DNA of 64,000 nucleotides from CAVVEC01 sp963747105 (GTDB lineage Bacteria; Acidobacteriota; Terriglobia; Terriglobales; Acidobacteriaceae). Below, one piece after another: positions 47,122-56,921 of the stretch (position 1 is its first letter; every line of letters starts with the position of its first letter). The stretch covers positions 420,250-484,249 of the forward strand of contig CAVVEC010000008.1 of NCBI GenBank assembly GCA_963747105.1, given 5' to 3'. The notes under the pieces were generated by a model, which had not been told where the DNA came from, searched no databases, and saw only the letters and a program-made list of their open reading frames with translations. The translations under genes and the position numbers were made by a program.

Positions 47122-48107
47122 GCCCTCATCGACAAATTCGGCCGGCCATCACCGATCTGCGCATCTCCATCACAGATCGCTGCAACTACAAGTGTGTCTA
47201 CTGCCGTACCGGCAATGAGGGCGCGCTCTACGGCGATCTGCCGTTTGCCGACTACCTGCGCATGGCGCGTATTCTCGCTGGCATCGGGATCAAGAAAATC
47301 CGGCTCACCGGCGGTGAGCCCCTGCTGCGCAAAGGCGTCGTGGATTTCGTCCGCGAGTTATCGAAGCTGAGCGCATCGGACGGAGAGCCGCTCGATCTCG
47401 CGATGACTACCAACGGTCATCTGCTGGCTGAGATGGCAGAGCCCCTCAAAAACGCCGGACTCAATCGCGTAACTGTCAGCATGGACGCGGTTGATCCCGA
47501 CCGCTTCGCCCGCATTACCCGCGTAGCCAACGGATACGACAACGTGCTCGCGGGAATTCGGGCGGCCCGCCGCGCCGGATTGTGGCCGGTCAAAGTCAAT
47601 TGCGTGCTGATGCGCGGCTTCAACGAAGACCAGATCATCCCCTTCGGCATGTTCGCCCGCGAGGAAGGCGTGATCGTGCGCTTCATCGAGTTCATGCCGC
47701 TCGAAGAGGGCCGAACCTGGTCCCCCGCCACGGTGGTGACGCTGGAGGAAATTGTCCATCGCATGGCAGAGTACCGGCCGCTGGTCGAGATTCCGCACGC
47801 CCGCAGCGAAACAGCGCGGCGCTACCATTTCGCCGACGGCATCGGAGAGATTGGAATCATTCCTCCGGTGTCGCATCCCTTTTGCGGACACTGCAGCCGG
47901 ATTCGCATCACCTCGGATGGCAAGATTCGGACATGCTTATTCTCGGTGTGGGATCACGATCTACATGAATTGATGCGCCGCGGCGCTTCTGACCAAGAGC
48001 TGGTCGAATTCATTATTGGCGTGGTGCAGAAAAAAGAGGAACGCCACCATATTGGAGAACCGGATTTCGTGCCGGCGTCGAGGACCATGGTGCATATCGG
48101 AGGATGA
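47119..48107 (+). CDS. moaA: GTP 3',8-cyclase MoaA, 5' end disrupted
   Basis: Radical SAM enzyme of molybdenum cofactor synthesis. CNYKCVYC (CX3CX2C) binds the SAM cluster; RLTGGEPLLRKG and HPFCGHCSRIR with RTCLFS give the C-terminal cluster. Homology starts as LALIDKFGRP at CTG 47119, directly after the AGCTA repeat, with no ATG/GTG/TTG; a one-base deletion near 47146 then shifts into the frame of ITDLRISITDRC. A first usable ATG is only at 47262, past the cluster cysteines. So as read the gene is probably non-functional. Confidence 0.85.
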
Positions 48108-48142
48108 GTGTCGGCTGGCCGCAGTGAGGCTTGACTTGATGT

Positions 48143-48622
48143 TCATCGGCTTCGTCTCTTCCGCTTTTGGTATCCGGGTCCCCGAACGCCCTTCAACTGC
48201 GGCCACCGCTTGTAGACTTCTTGGATGATCTCTGCGCTTCCGTAATCGGGACCGCCATGCGGCCGTATCGGGGCGAAGACACCCAATCTTCGCTTGGGCA
48301 GTATCCAACTCTTGATCTTTTTTTCGCTCACAGCAATATCTCTATCGAAAATGATCTCGGCACCATGCTCCAGTTCATCATGTATGACATTTAGGTCTCG
48401 CAGCCCTCGAAACCTTATCGTCACCATTTTTCCTTCAGCATTTTTGTACCTGGTATTTCCTTTTTTACCTAGCGCCACTGCCTTCTCGTACGCTTCGTCG
48501 GGAGCATCCGCGCGAACTAAGACTAGATTTCTGTGAACGACGTTGCGGCGATCGCCTTCGACGCGAATCTCCTCGACTATGTCGGCGACATACCATTTCG
48601 CGTCTTTTGGAATGAAGCCCAT
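48143..48622 (-). CDS. DUF4288-like protein
   Basis: 159 aa. KWYVADIVEEIRVEGDRRN then NLVLVRADAPDEAYEKAVALG resembles the DUF4288 fold; FRGLRDLNVIHDELEHGAEI supports it. The basic C-terminus (PGYQKRKRRSR) is unlike the short form of the family. Soluble, function unknown. Convergent with moaA, 35 bp apart. Confidence 0.75.
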   Translation of the reverse strand: MGFIPKDAKWYVADIVEEIRVEGDRRNVVHRNLVLVRADAPDEAYEKAVALGKKGNTRYKNAEGKMVTIRFRGLRDLNVIHDELEHGAEIIFDRDIAVSEKKIKSWILPKRRLGVFAPIRPHGGPDYGSAEIIQEVYKRWPQLKGVRGPGYQKRKRRSR

Positions 48623-48712
48623 GTCAGCTAGTCTAATCGCGAAGCACGGCTAAAATAACATATGTTCCTCAGACGAACTACGCGCACTGCCGCACCTGCC
48701 CCGCGCATCTCT

Positions 48713-48778
48713 GGGAAGGGCACGACTTCCAGTCGTGCCGATTCAGCCTTATTCAACGACGGCTTTAGCCGCTGGGGT
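48713..48778. repeat. Class B REP 3' of second RAYT
   Basis: GGGAAGGGCACGACTTCCAG then TCGTGCC hairpin, followed by a GGCTTTAGCCGCTG motif; inverted relative to 49235-49296. Confidence 0.85.
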
Positions 48779-49252
48779 TGCGGCATCTAAGTTGAACCCG
48801 GGAAACGCAGAGCAATAGCGATAGTCAGCTGAACTCACGGCCAATCCTCGCTTGACTGGATTCTGATGAATGTAGTCCCGATGCCTGTCAAAGTCTTCGC
48901 TATCGCGGATGCGGTGATCGGTAAACCCTCGTTGCCAAACTTCACTGCAGCCAAACTCCAATCCGAATGCGTGCGAAAACCCGCCCTTGATTAGCTGTAT
49001 GACCCGCTCCAGCGTCACGTCTTCGGTTGGAGTCAAAAGCAAGTGAACATGCTCGGGCATCAAAACAAATGCATGTAGTTGGAGCTTGCCTTGTCTTCGA
49101 TAGGCGTAGAGAGTTCTCAAGAACAGTCTTGCATAGTTCTCCACGACAAACAGTCTTCTTCGTTGCCAAACCGAAAAAGTCACGAAGTAAGTTCCTGGAG
49201 GCGACATGATTCGCGTAGGCTTCACGGCAGACCTCAGCGGCTGAAGCCGCAT
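48749..49252 (-). CDS. REP-associated tyrosine transposase (RAYT), second type
   Basis: 167 aa from the internal ATG (MRLQPLRSAVKPT), chosen because the first ATG is inside the flanking REP. YFVTFSVWQRRRLF opens the Y1_Tnp fold; LMPEHVHLLL has the HxH; HRDYIHQNPVKRGL holds the likely catalytic tyrosine. Its tail reads into the class B REP. It differs clearly from the RAYT at 156-692 and is bracketed by another REP class, so each enzyme probably serves its own repeats. Confidence 0.88.
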   Translation of the reverse strand: MRLQPLRSAVKPTRIMSPPGTYFVTFSVWQRRRLFVVENYARLFLRTLYAYRRQGKLQLHAFVLMPEHVHLLLTPTEDVTLERVIQLIKGGFSHAFGLEFGCSEVWQRGFTDHRIRDSEDFDRHRDYIHQNPVKRGLAVSSADYRYCSAFPGFNLDAATPAAKAVVE

Positions 49253-49296
49253 GTCTTCTAGCCTACGGCGGCACGAGTGAACTCGTGCCCTTCCCA
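49235..49296. repeat. Class B REP 5' of second RAYT
   Basis: CAGCGGCTGAAGCCGC and the hairpin GGCACGAGTGAACTCGTGCC followed by CTTCCC; the same hairpin plus tail is found in the 23S intron at 8342-8367. Confidence 0.85.
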
Positions 49297-49433
49297 TTAC
49301 CAGAATTTCAGGGCGGTGCCGCTCTGGGAATTATGTGACGCTTCGAGTCCACATCGGATAGTTTACTTCTCGCGGACAGCCGGCCTTCACCAACCAACCG
49401 CAGCGCGGCCACCGCTCCCTCTGGTATCCTTCC

Positions 49434-50288
49434 GTGAAGTTCGTGAGAAACATGGTTTGGATCCTGTTGGCTTTGGTCCTTTCCTCCGGAAGGGCAGCCC
49501 TGCAACCCGAAGCAAGTGCAGCTCAGGCGGCCTACCTCGGCTTCGATCGCAACAACTATCCCGGCGACGCGAACCTGAAAGTGTTGCGCCAGACTTTTTC
49601 CTTCACCGGATACTGGCTGAACGCGCCGCCGAGCGCGAAAACCAACACCTGGAGCGGCAAGCGGAAGAAGCTGCAATCCGCCGGATTCGGATTCCTGGTG
49701 CTCTTCAACGGACGCCTCTTTAACGAACTGAAGACAGTCTCGAACGCGGGCAAACTGGGCGCGTCCGATGCGCGCTCGGCCGTTACGGCGGCGCGGCGCG
49801 AAGGTTTCCCCGGCGAAACCGTCATCTTCCTCGACCAGGAGCAGGGGGGACGCATGCTGCCCGAGCAGAAGGCCTACATCTATGCCTGGGTAGACGGAGT
49901 TGTCGCCGCGGGTTTTCGCGCCGGCATTTATTGTTCTGGGATTTCGGCGGAGAAGGAAGGCGGAGAGAATATCGTCACCGCCAACGACATTCGCCAGAAT
50001 GCCGCAGGCAGAAAAATTGTGTTCTGGGTCACGAACGATGCCTGTCCGCCTTCACCAGGATGCGCATTTCCCAAGAAGCCGCCAAGCCCGGCGGAGAGTG
50101 GTATCGGCTTTGCCGATGTGTGGCAGTATGCGCAATCGCCCAAGAGAAAAGACGTCGCAGCGGCGTGCCCGGCAAACTACAATCCCGACGGCAACTGCTA
50201 CCCGCCGGGAATTGAGACGGCGAAACGCCTGCACGTGGATGTGGATTCGGCGACGACACCGGACCCGTCGCAAGGAAGAAGTCAGTGA
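49434..50288 (+). CDS. Secreted glycoside hydrolase-like (DUF1906 / Rv2525c-like) protein
   Basis: 284 aa from GTG; signal peptide (MVWILLALVLSSGRAALQ). The mature protein starts AAYLGFDRNNYPGD and continues TGYWLNAPPS, GFGFLVLFNGR, VIFLDQEQGGRMLP and FRAGIYCSG, the strand order of the GH25-like TIM barrel found in DUF1906 proteins. The acidic DQEQ segment is where lysozyme-like members keep catalytic residues. A peptidoglycan or polysaccharide target is inferred. Confidence 0.75.
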   Translation: MKFVRNMVWILLALVLSSGRAALQPEASAAQAAYLGFDRNNYPGDANLKVLRQTFSFTGYWLNAPPSAKTNTWSGKRKKLQSAGFGFLVLFNGRLFNELKTVSNAGKLGASDARSAVTAARREGFPGETVIFLDQEQGGRMLPEQKAYIYAWVDGVVAAGFRAGIYCSGISAEKEGGENIVTANDIRQNAAGRKIVFWVTNDACPPSPGCAFPKKPPSPAESGIGFADVWQYAQSPKRKDVAAACPANYNPDGNCYPPGIETAKRLHVDVDSATTPDPSQGRSQ

Positions 50289-50661
50289 AAGAGCTCTCAG
50301 CTTGCAGGGGGAATCTTTCACGGCTGGAGGTCACAGAGGATGCATTCTTGGCGGGCGAGGGCGCCCGCCCCACACGGGTATTGCGTTCTGCGCCCTCACA
50401 GTGCACAATACCTGTGGATTCTCAGTCACTTGCGGATGTGACTTAAGTCGCATAAAAAGGCGACACTTTCTGCCGCCGCTGAGCATCTTAACTGTTATGA
50501 AGAATTGCTGACGGCTTCAACATCCCCGCCGGTTGGGCGCGTTGAGCTTGAAAACGCGCAGTGAATCGGCTGGAGCCGCTGAGGCTTTCAACATCCCCGT
50601 TCCAGTCTGAGCGGAGTGCGCGCTGAGCGCGCCTGCCCATGTTTGGAGCTGAAGGCGAGAC
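50289..50661. other. Intergenic region with REP
   Basis: Contains a class A REP (50349-50376, TGGCGGGCGAGGGCGCC). No gene is supported upstream of nadA. Confidence 0.6.
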
Positions 50662-51779
50662 ATGACAATGGCTACAGCAGCACCAATTTGCAGTCTGGAA
50701 AATTATCTCGTCCTGCCCGACCACACCATGGACGAGCGCATTGCCGCTGCCCGCGAGGCTTTGGGCCGCGAATGCGTCGTTCTCGGGCACCACTATCAGC
50801 GCGATGAAGTCATTCGCTTCGCCGATTTTCGCGGCGACTCCTACAAGCTCGCGCAGGAAGCCGCGCGCGCCGGAGGCAAATACATCGTCTTCTGCGGCGT
50901 GCATTTTATGGCGGAAAGCGCCGACATTCTCAGCCGCCCCGGCCAGGTGACTATCCTTCCCGATCTCAACGCGGGCTGCTCCATGGCCGACATGGCGGAG
51001 ATCACCCAGGTGGAGAATTGCTGGGAGCATCTGGTGGCGGCCGGATTGACCGGTGATAGCGGCGAGGGCGTTACGCCGATCACCTACATGAATTCCGCGG
51101 CGGCGATCAAAGCGTTCTGCGGCGAACGTGGCGGCGTGGTTTGCACTTCTTCGAATGCGGCCGGCGCGTTCCAGTGGGGTTTCGCGAAAACTCCTAAGAT
51201 TCTTTTTCTCCCCGATCAGCACCTCGGCCGCAACACCGGTTACCGCATGGGCATTCCGCTCAGCGACATGGTGGTCTGGGATCCTTATCTGCTCAACGGC
51301 GGCCTGACTCCGGAACGGTTGCGCGCCGCGAAAGTGATTCTCTGGAAAGGCCACTGCTCCGTGCACCAGCGTTTTCTGCCTGAGCATGTGGACAACGTTC
51401 GCGCGAAATATCCCGGCATTCGCGTGATCGTGCATCCCGAGTGCCGCTGGGAGGTTTGCCAGAAAGCCGACGGCATCGGCTCGACCGAAGGCCTGCTGAA
51501 GATGATTCCGCAGGCCTCGCCGGGCACGATGTTTGCCGTGGGCACGGAAATTCATCTGGTCAATCGCATGGGCAAGGAATTCGCCGCAGAAGGAAAGAAA
51601 GTCATCACGCTGGATGATTCCGGCTGCCTGTGCACGACTATGTTCCGCATCTCGCCGCAGCATTTTGCTGGGCGCTGGAAAACCTGGCGGAAGGCAACGT
51701 GGTCAACCAGATCAAAGTGAAAGACGACGTGAAGCACTGGGCGCGGGTGGCGCTGGACCGGATGCTGGAAATTCAATGA
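50662..51779 (+). CDS. nadA: Quinolinate synthase, frameshifted near the C-terminus
   Basis: 4Fe-4S enzyme that condenses iminoaspartate with dihydroxyacetone phosphate in NAD synthesis. Motifs: VVLGHHYQRDEV, NAGCSMADMAE (cluster cysteine), TYMNSAAAIKAF, TSSNA, LPDQHLGRNTG, HPECRWEVC and DDSGCLCTTM. The first frame ends at 51720 with a foreign tail (FAGRWKTWRK). A net one-base loss near 51665 would restore the usual ending (ALENLAEGNVVNQI to ALDRMLEIQ, stop 51777-51779). All cluster cysteines lie before the break. Confidence 0.9.
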
Positions 51780-51785
51780 TCGTCG

Positions 51786-51809
51786 TGGCGTCGGGCGCCC
51801 TCGCCCGCG
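51786..51809. repeat. Class A REP
   Basis: GGCGTCGGGCGCCCTCGCCC then GCGA, just past nadA. Confidence 0.7.
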
Positions 51810-51918
51810 AAGGGTCGTTGGTCGTTCGTCCCTTCGCTCGGATTCCAGCGTGCAGGCTAAGAACGACCAACGACGAACGACGATCGGTCGCTGTGATGCT
51901 AAAATAGTTCCAACTCCT

Positions 51919-52353
51919 ATGGCCGACCGCACTTTCACTCTCGAAGAAGCTCAATCCCTTCTGCCCGTGCTGGAATCGCTCCTGCGCGCCGCCCTCGATG
52001 GCAAGAAGCTGATCGAATCCGTAGACACCGAACTCCAGGAACTCGCCCACCAGGTCTTCCTTCGTGGCGGAATGCTGGTGAACGTGGTCCACATGGCGCG
52101 CCGCAAAGCGGAGCGCGAAAAGACCATCCAGCGCGTGAAAGACGCGCTAGCCGAAATTGACGCGACCGGCGTGCAAGTCAAAGATCTCGATATCGGATTA
52201 CTCGATTTCCCCTGCAAGGTGGACGGCCACGTCGTATTGCTGTGCTGGAAACTGGGCGAGAATGGGATCACGCACTGGCATGGCACCGACGAAGGCTTCG
52301 CCGGCCGCAAACCCATCGACGAGAAAATCGCCAAGGCAAAGCGAGCGAACTAA
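51919..52353 (+). CDS. DUF2203 family protein
   Basis: 144 aa from ATG 51919 (MADRTFTLEEAQSLLPVLE, the family opening). A helical N-terminal half is followed by DATGVQVKDLDIGLLDFP and VVLLCWKLGENGITHWHG, which are the conserved DUF2203 segments. Cytoplasmic; function unknown. The upstream part of the longer frame is repeat. Confidence 0.9.
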   Translation: MADRTFTLEEAQSLLPVLESLLRAALDGKKLIESVDTELQELAHQVFLRGGMLVNVVHMARRKAEREKTIQRVKDALAEIDATGVQVKDLDIGLLDFPCKVDGHVVLLCWKLGENGITHWHGTDEGFAGRKPIDEKIAKAKRAN

Positions 52354-52597
52354 CAGTGGCTAGTACCTAGTAGCTAGTGATTCGAGCGTTTAGCCCCTGA
52401 GGGGACTTTTTCCTCGCCCTCGCTCAACAAAAAATGTCTGCAACTTCAGCCGAGCCAGAGCGTTCCTAAGATTGGCGGTTGGCAGGGAAGGTTCTGGCTG
52501 GGTCTTTGGTGTGGTTACGGGCGGGAATTTTCTCTGCTACAATTTATCTGCGCCGCCAGCGGACCGCCAGCGTAGGGTTCCTCGGAGCTTTGCTAAC
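52354..52597. other. Intergenic region with AGCTA-type repeat
   Basis: TGGCTAGTACCTAGTAGCTA at about 52357-52376 is another AGCTA-type unit. No gene. Confidence 0.5.
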
Positions 52598-53242
52598 ATG
52601 CTGAGCCGTAAGCAGAAACTTCAACTCGTAGCCTCGTTCACCACGCTCTTGTTGTTTGCCCTGGGGGTGGGTTGCAGCGGCTTTTTCGTTGACCCGACGC
52701 TCACCTCCATTGCGGTCGGGCCGCAGGCCTCGATTCAGACGGGTGGCACCGTTCAGATGCAGGCGGTCGGGACTTACAACGACGGCACCCAGAGTAAGAT
52801 AACGTCCGGTATCTTTTGGAGCAGCTCGGTTACAACGGTAGCGACTATCAGCTCCACGGGGCTGGTGACCGGAGTTGGAATTGGGCAAACGACCATTGCC
52901 CGCGCCTCCGGCTCGGTCAACGGTTCGACCACCGTCACGGTCACGCTGGCGGGCCTGTCCAGTATCCAGATCACTCCCATCACGACTTCGATTACCGCTG
53001 GCAATCAGCAACAATACCTGGCAATAGGGACCGCGAATGGGAAGCAGGTCAACCTGAATGGCGCGGGCGACCTGAACTGGTCCATCGACAACACCGATGG
53101 CAGCTTGATCGGCATTGACAATACCGGGCTGGTCGCCACCGATTCTACGATTACGGGGCAACAGATTGTTCATGTAACCGCGAGTGACCCCACGACCGGT
53201 ATCAAATCGAACACGGCCACGTTGACGGTCAACGGCGGTTAG
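52598..53242 (+). CDS. Putative lipoprotein with bacterial Ig-like (BIG2) domains
   Basis: 214 aa from ATG 52598. The N-terminus MLSRKQKLQLVASF then LLLFALGVGCSGFF has a lipobox-like LGVGC. Two BIG2-type beta domains follow: SIAVGPQASIQTGGTVQMQA to TVTVTLA, and SIQITPITTSITAGNQQQYL to TATLTVNGG. Exported surface or periplasmic adhesion-type module. The longer upstream frame has no signal and is rejected. Confidence 0.85.
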   Translation: MLSRKQKLQLVASFTTLLLFALGVGCSGFFVDPTLTSIAVGPQASIQTGGTVQMQAVGTYNDGTQSKITSGIFWSSSVTTVATISSTGLVTGVGIGQTTIARASGSVNGSTTVTVTLAGLSSIQITPITTSITAGNQQQYLAIGTANGKQVNLNGAGDLNWSIDNTDGSLIGIDNTGLVATDSTITGQQIVHVTASDPTTGIKSNTATLTVNGG

Positions 53243-53287
53243 CGGAAGCGCCGCCATGTCTGAAATCCGCGGTATCGAGCACAAGGC

Positions 53288-53539
53288 TCACGGACGGGCC
53301 CTATCCCGTTCTTCCTTCAACGAATTCCAGTCAAACTTGGCGCCCTGCATATGCTGCGCGCGGTCACGAATACGCTGTAAGGCCGCTTGAGTCTGGCTCT
53401 GGTCGATCTTGCCGGCATTTGGGACCAGGCGGGCGACGGGCTGGCCGTGTCGAGTGATGATTATTTCTTCGCCACGCTGCACGCGGTCAAGCAGGGCACC
53501 AAACGTGTTCTTAGCCTCAAATGCTCCGATTTTCGGCAT
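53288..53539 (-). CDS. Phd/YefM-type antitoxin, orphan
   Basis: 83 aa, MPKIGAFEAKNTFGALLDRV with EEIIITRHGQPVARLVP, a typical Phd N-terminal domain, then a polar tail. No PIN or Doc toxin gene follows on this strand: the next sequence is the opposite-strand BIG2 gene. Preceded by a perfect palindrome overlapping the promoter. Confidence 0.88.
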   Translation of the reverse strand: MPKIGAFEAKNTFGALLDRVQRGEEIIITRHGQPVARLVPNAGKIDQSQTQAALQRIRDRAQHMQGAKFDWNSLKEERDRARP

Positions 53540-53549
53540 AATTAAATGG

Positions 53550-53574
53550 TATATAAGCTAGACCAGTCTAGCTT
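53550..53574 (-). promoter_or_regulatory. Palindromic operator and -10 of the orphan antitoxin
   Basis: AAGCTAGACCAGTCTAGCTT (53555-53574) is a perfect palindrome around a CA centre; TATATA (53550-53555) next to it is a likely -10. Start codon at 53539, so the leader is only a few bases. Confidence 0.6.
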
Positions 53575-53723
53575 AACTGTGGAGGATGAGCCGACCCCTT
53601 TGTCCATGGATACGACTACTTGTAACTGTCAAGTTGGCGGGGCAAAAAGGTATCATCGAAGGTTGGCCGGAAAATAGCATTCCGGCCAATTCATATAAGA
53701 ATTCGTCATTACTGGCTTCAATC

Positions 53724-54788
<1,065 letters not shown>

Positions 54789-54815
54789 CGATTCAGCCAG
54801 TTGGGCCGATGCGAA

Positions 54816-56021
54816 CTACTTAACACCCGAAATCTCGAAAACTGTACCCCACCCGTATTTACCACCCCCGGAGGTCGTGCCAAACCAGTTGCCCCTGTGG
54901 TCGGTCACCATCCCAGCCTGCGAGCCACAGCCGTCGCTGCCGTTAAAGGAGTGCAGGGTTGTCTCCTGCCATGCACCATTCTTGTGGATCAGTTCGTACA
55001 CCGTGCCGCAGCCGAGAGCCCCCTGACCATAGGTTGTGCCCAAAAAATGCCCTTGTTTATCTAACCGCACCCGGCCATAGACTAAACATCCGTCGTTGCC
55101 GCCCGTGAACTGATAGGCCACAATAGGGGCGTAGTCGTTCGCCTTCTGTAGTCCGTAAACCAAGCCACAGTTATTGTAACCACCCGAAGTGCCGAACGCT
55201 GTGCCGAACACATTGCCCTGCCTGCCGAACACGGTTCGGGACTGCGGCGCAAGAATGCCGGTGGAGTTGAAATCCAGAACGGGGGTGAATGTTCCTGAAG
55301 ACGGATCGTAGCTCCACACCGTGCCGTCACCGCAGTAATAGCAATTGGGGCCCACGTCTGTCGTCCCCCAGACCACTCCGTTTTGATCGACATTCGGACC
55401 CGCGGGCAAAAGTCCGCCGTCATCCCCGTCGGAGAATCCATGCAATACCTTAAAACGCTTTGACGACGGAGAATATTCCCACAGAGTGCCGCTCCCGCCG
55501 GGTCCCCAGGTGTATGCCGTACCATAAATATTGCCCGACGCATCGAACACCACGCTGTCCTGCGGTTCCATGCCATCGCCGGGTCCGTCAAAACTGTGCA
55601 GCACGGTCAACTTGCCTTTGGTGGAGTACTCCCAGAGCGTACCGTCGTTGCTGACTCCGCCTTTGCACACCCCGAAAACGTTCCCCAATCTGTCGACCGT
55701 AGGAGTGGTGGTACACAGCCTATTTACGGAGGAAAATGTCTGAAGCACGCGAAACCGGTAGCCCTGCCTGGTGCGCGTGAGTTTGAAGAGAACGCTGTTG
55801 CCGGAATAGCAATCACTAAGGTACGCTACGCCGTACAGGCTGCCGCTCCGGTCGCGAGCCAGGCCGCCATAGATGCCGCAGCCATCGTTGCCGCCGGTAA
55901 AGCTGTGGAGAGTTTTGAAAGCATGGCCCGGCTTTTCTCGGGTTTGCGCTTGGCCGACTGCCGAGGCCGCGTTGCCCAGAATCAGAGCGATCAGAATGAG
56001 TGTAAGGACCTTGCCTTTCAC
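54816..56021 (-). CDS. GloVer tandem-repeat secreted protein (paralogue D1)
   Basis: 401 aa from GTG 56021 after GGAGGACAC; signal peptide (VLTLILIALILGNAASAVGQA). Seven GloVer repeats, more diverged: LHSF, LQTF, LHSF, LHGF, VLDF, AYQF, LHSF mark their starts. Tyrosine/tryptophan strands (LWEYSTKG, VWSYDPSSG) replace FKLD. Divergent from partner gene 56175, sharing a 153-bp upstream region. Confidence 0.88.
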   Translation of the reverse strand: MKGKVLTLILIALILGNAASAVGQAQTREKPGHAFKTLHSFTGGNDGCGIYGGLARDRSGSLYGVAYLSDCYSGNSVLFKLTRTRQGYRFRVLQTFSSVNRLCTTTPTVDRLGNVFGVCKGGVSNDGTLWEYSTKGKLTVLHSFDGPGDGMEPQDSVVFDASGNIYGTAYTWGPGGSGTLWEYSPSSKRFKVLHGFSDGDDGGLLPAGPNVDQNGVVWGTTDVGPNCYYCGDGTVWSYDPSSGTFTPVLDFNSTGILAPQSRTVFGRQGNVFGTAFGTSGGYNNCGLVYGLQKANDYAPIVAYQFTGGNDGCLVYGRVRLDKQGHFLGTTYGQGALGCGTVYELIHKNGAWQETTLHSFNGSDGCGSQAGMVTDHRGNWFGTTSGGGKYGWGTVFEISGVK

Positions 56022-56174
56022 ACTTGTGTCCTCCTGTATCGAAAGAGGTTGACCGCCAACCATCCTATTCCACCGGAGCAGCGTGTCAATGGAGACTTTC
56101 GACCCACTCCGAAAATCGGATTGACACGCGGTTTCGGGGAGAAGAGAATGGTGCCGCCCGCCTAGGAGGACTTC

Positions 56175-56921
56175 ATGCAACGCCCCCGGACACCTTTCAA
56201 GCTTTCTGAATCACTGCATCAGCGGCTCAACTCGTATGCGCTGGCGGCGAGTGCGGCGGGAGTGGGAATGGTGGCACTTGCACAGCCCGTCGAGGCGAAG
56301 ATTGTTTACACGAAGACCCACGTGAAAATCTTCGGATATGGAAACCACGCGATCTACCATCTCGACCTCAACCGTGACAAACAGATTGACTTTACGATCC
56401 TCAACATCAGCGGGTCGAGTGGCGTCTCGTTTACCAAGGATTTTCTCTACGCCAAAGGAAAGGGCAGTAACGGGGTCGAATGTAACCAAAGCGGTCGCTT
56501 TGGTCTGGCTTTAGCACTGCCGAAGAGCTCACGAGTCAGCTCCGGCGAGAAATTTTGTCAAGGTGGAGAACTGGAATCAGTGAGGTCGTCCGGTGCTACG
56601 TCTAGACGTTCCTATGGCGGGTATTGGAAAAACGTCTCGAACCGCTATCTCGGTCTGAAATTCACGATCAAAGGACTACTTCACTACGGATGGGCCCGGT
56701 TAAGTGTTCAGATTAAGCACGCGTCCCGCAAGAACCCAGAAAGTCACTCAGAGCTTATTACCGCAACTTTGACCGGCTATGCCTACGAAACCATCCCCAA
56801 CAAATCCATCATCGCGGGCAAGACCAAGGGTGCAGACGAGCAGGACGGAGCGAGTCTGGGAGCACTGGCAGCAGGTTCGCCCGTGCTGTCCAGGTCGCGC
56901 AAGAAAGCGGGCGGCAAATGA
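56175..56921 (+). CDS. GloVer-partner secreted protein (EAKIVYT / HYGWARL family)
   Basis: 248 aa; ATG after AGGAGG. Signal-like YALAASAAGVGMVALAQPVEA|KIVYT; then LDLNRDKQIDFTIL, a Lys-substituted form of the Asp-rich loop; then RYLGLKFTIKGLLHYGWARL and ATLTGYAYETIPNKSII. Tail SLGALAAGSPVLSRSRKK keeps the LGxLAxG pattern with a basic end. Its TGA overlaps the ATG of GloVer paralogue D2. Confidence 0.78.
   Translation: MQRPRTPFKLSESLHQRLNSYALAASAAGVGMVALAQPVEAKIVYTKTHVKIFGYGNHAIYHLDLNRDKQIDFTILNISGSSGVSFTKDFLYAKGKGSNGVECNQSGRFGLALALPKSSRVSSGEKFCQGGELESVRSSGATSRRSYGGYWKNVSNRYLGLKFTIKGLLHYGWARLSVQIKHASRKNPESHSELITATLTGYAYETIPNKSIIAGKTKGADEQDGASLGALAAGSPVLSRSRKKAGGK

Noticed and set aside
50488..51663. 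391-aa frame antisense to nadA
   Set aside because: Shadow; NadA motifs are clear on the plus strand.
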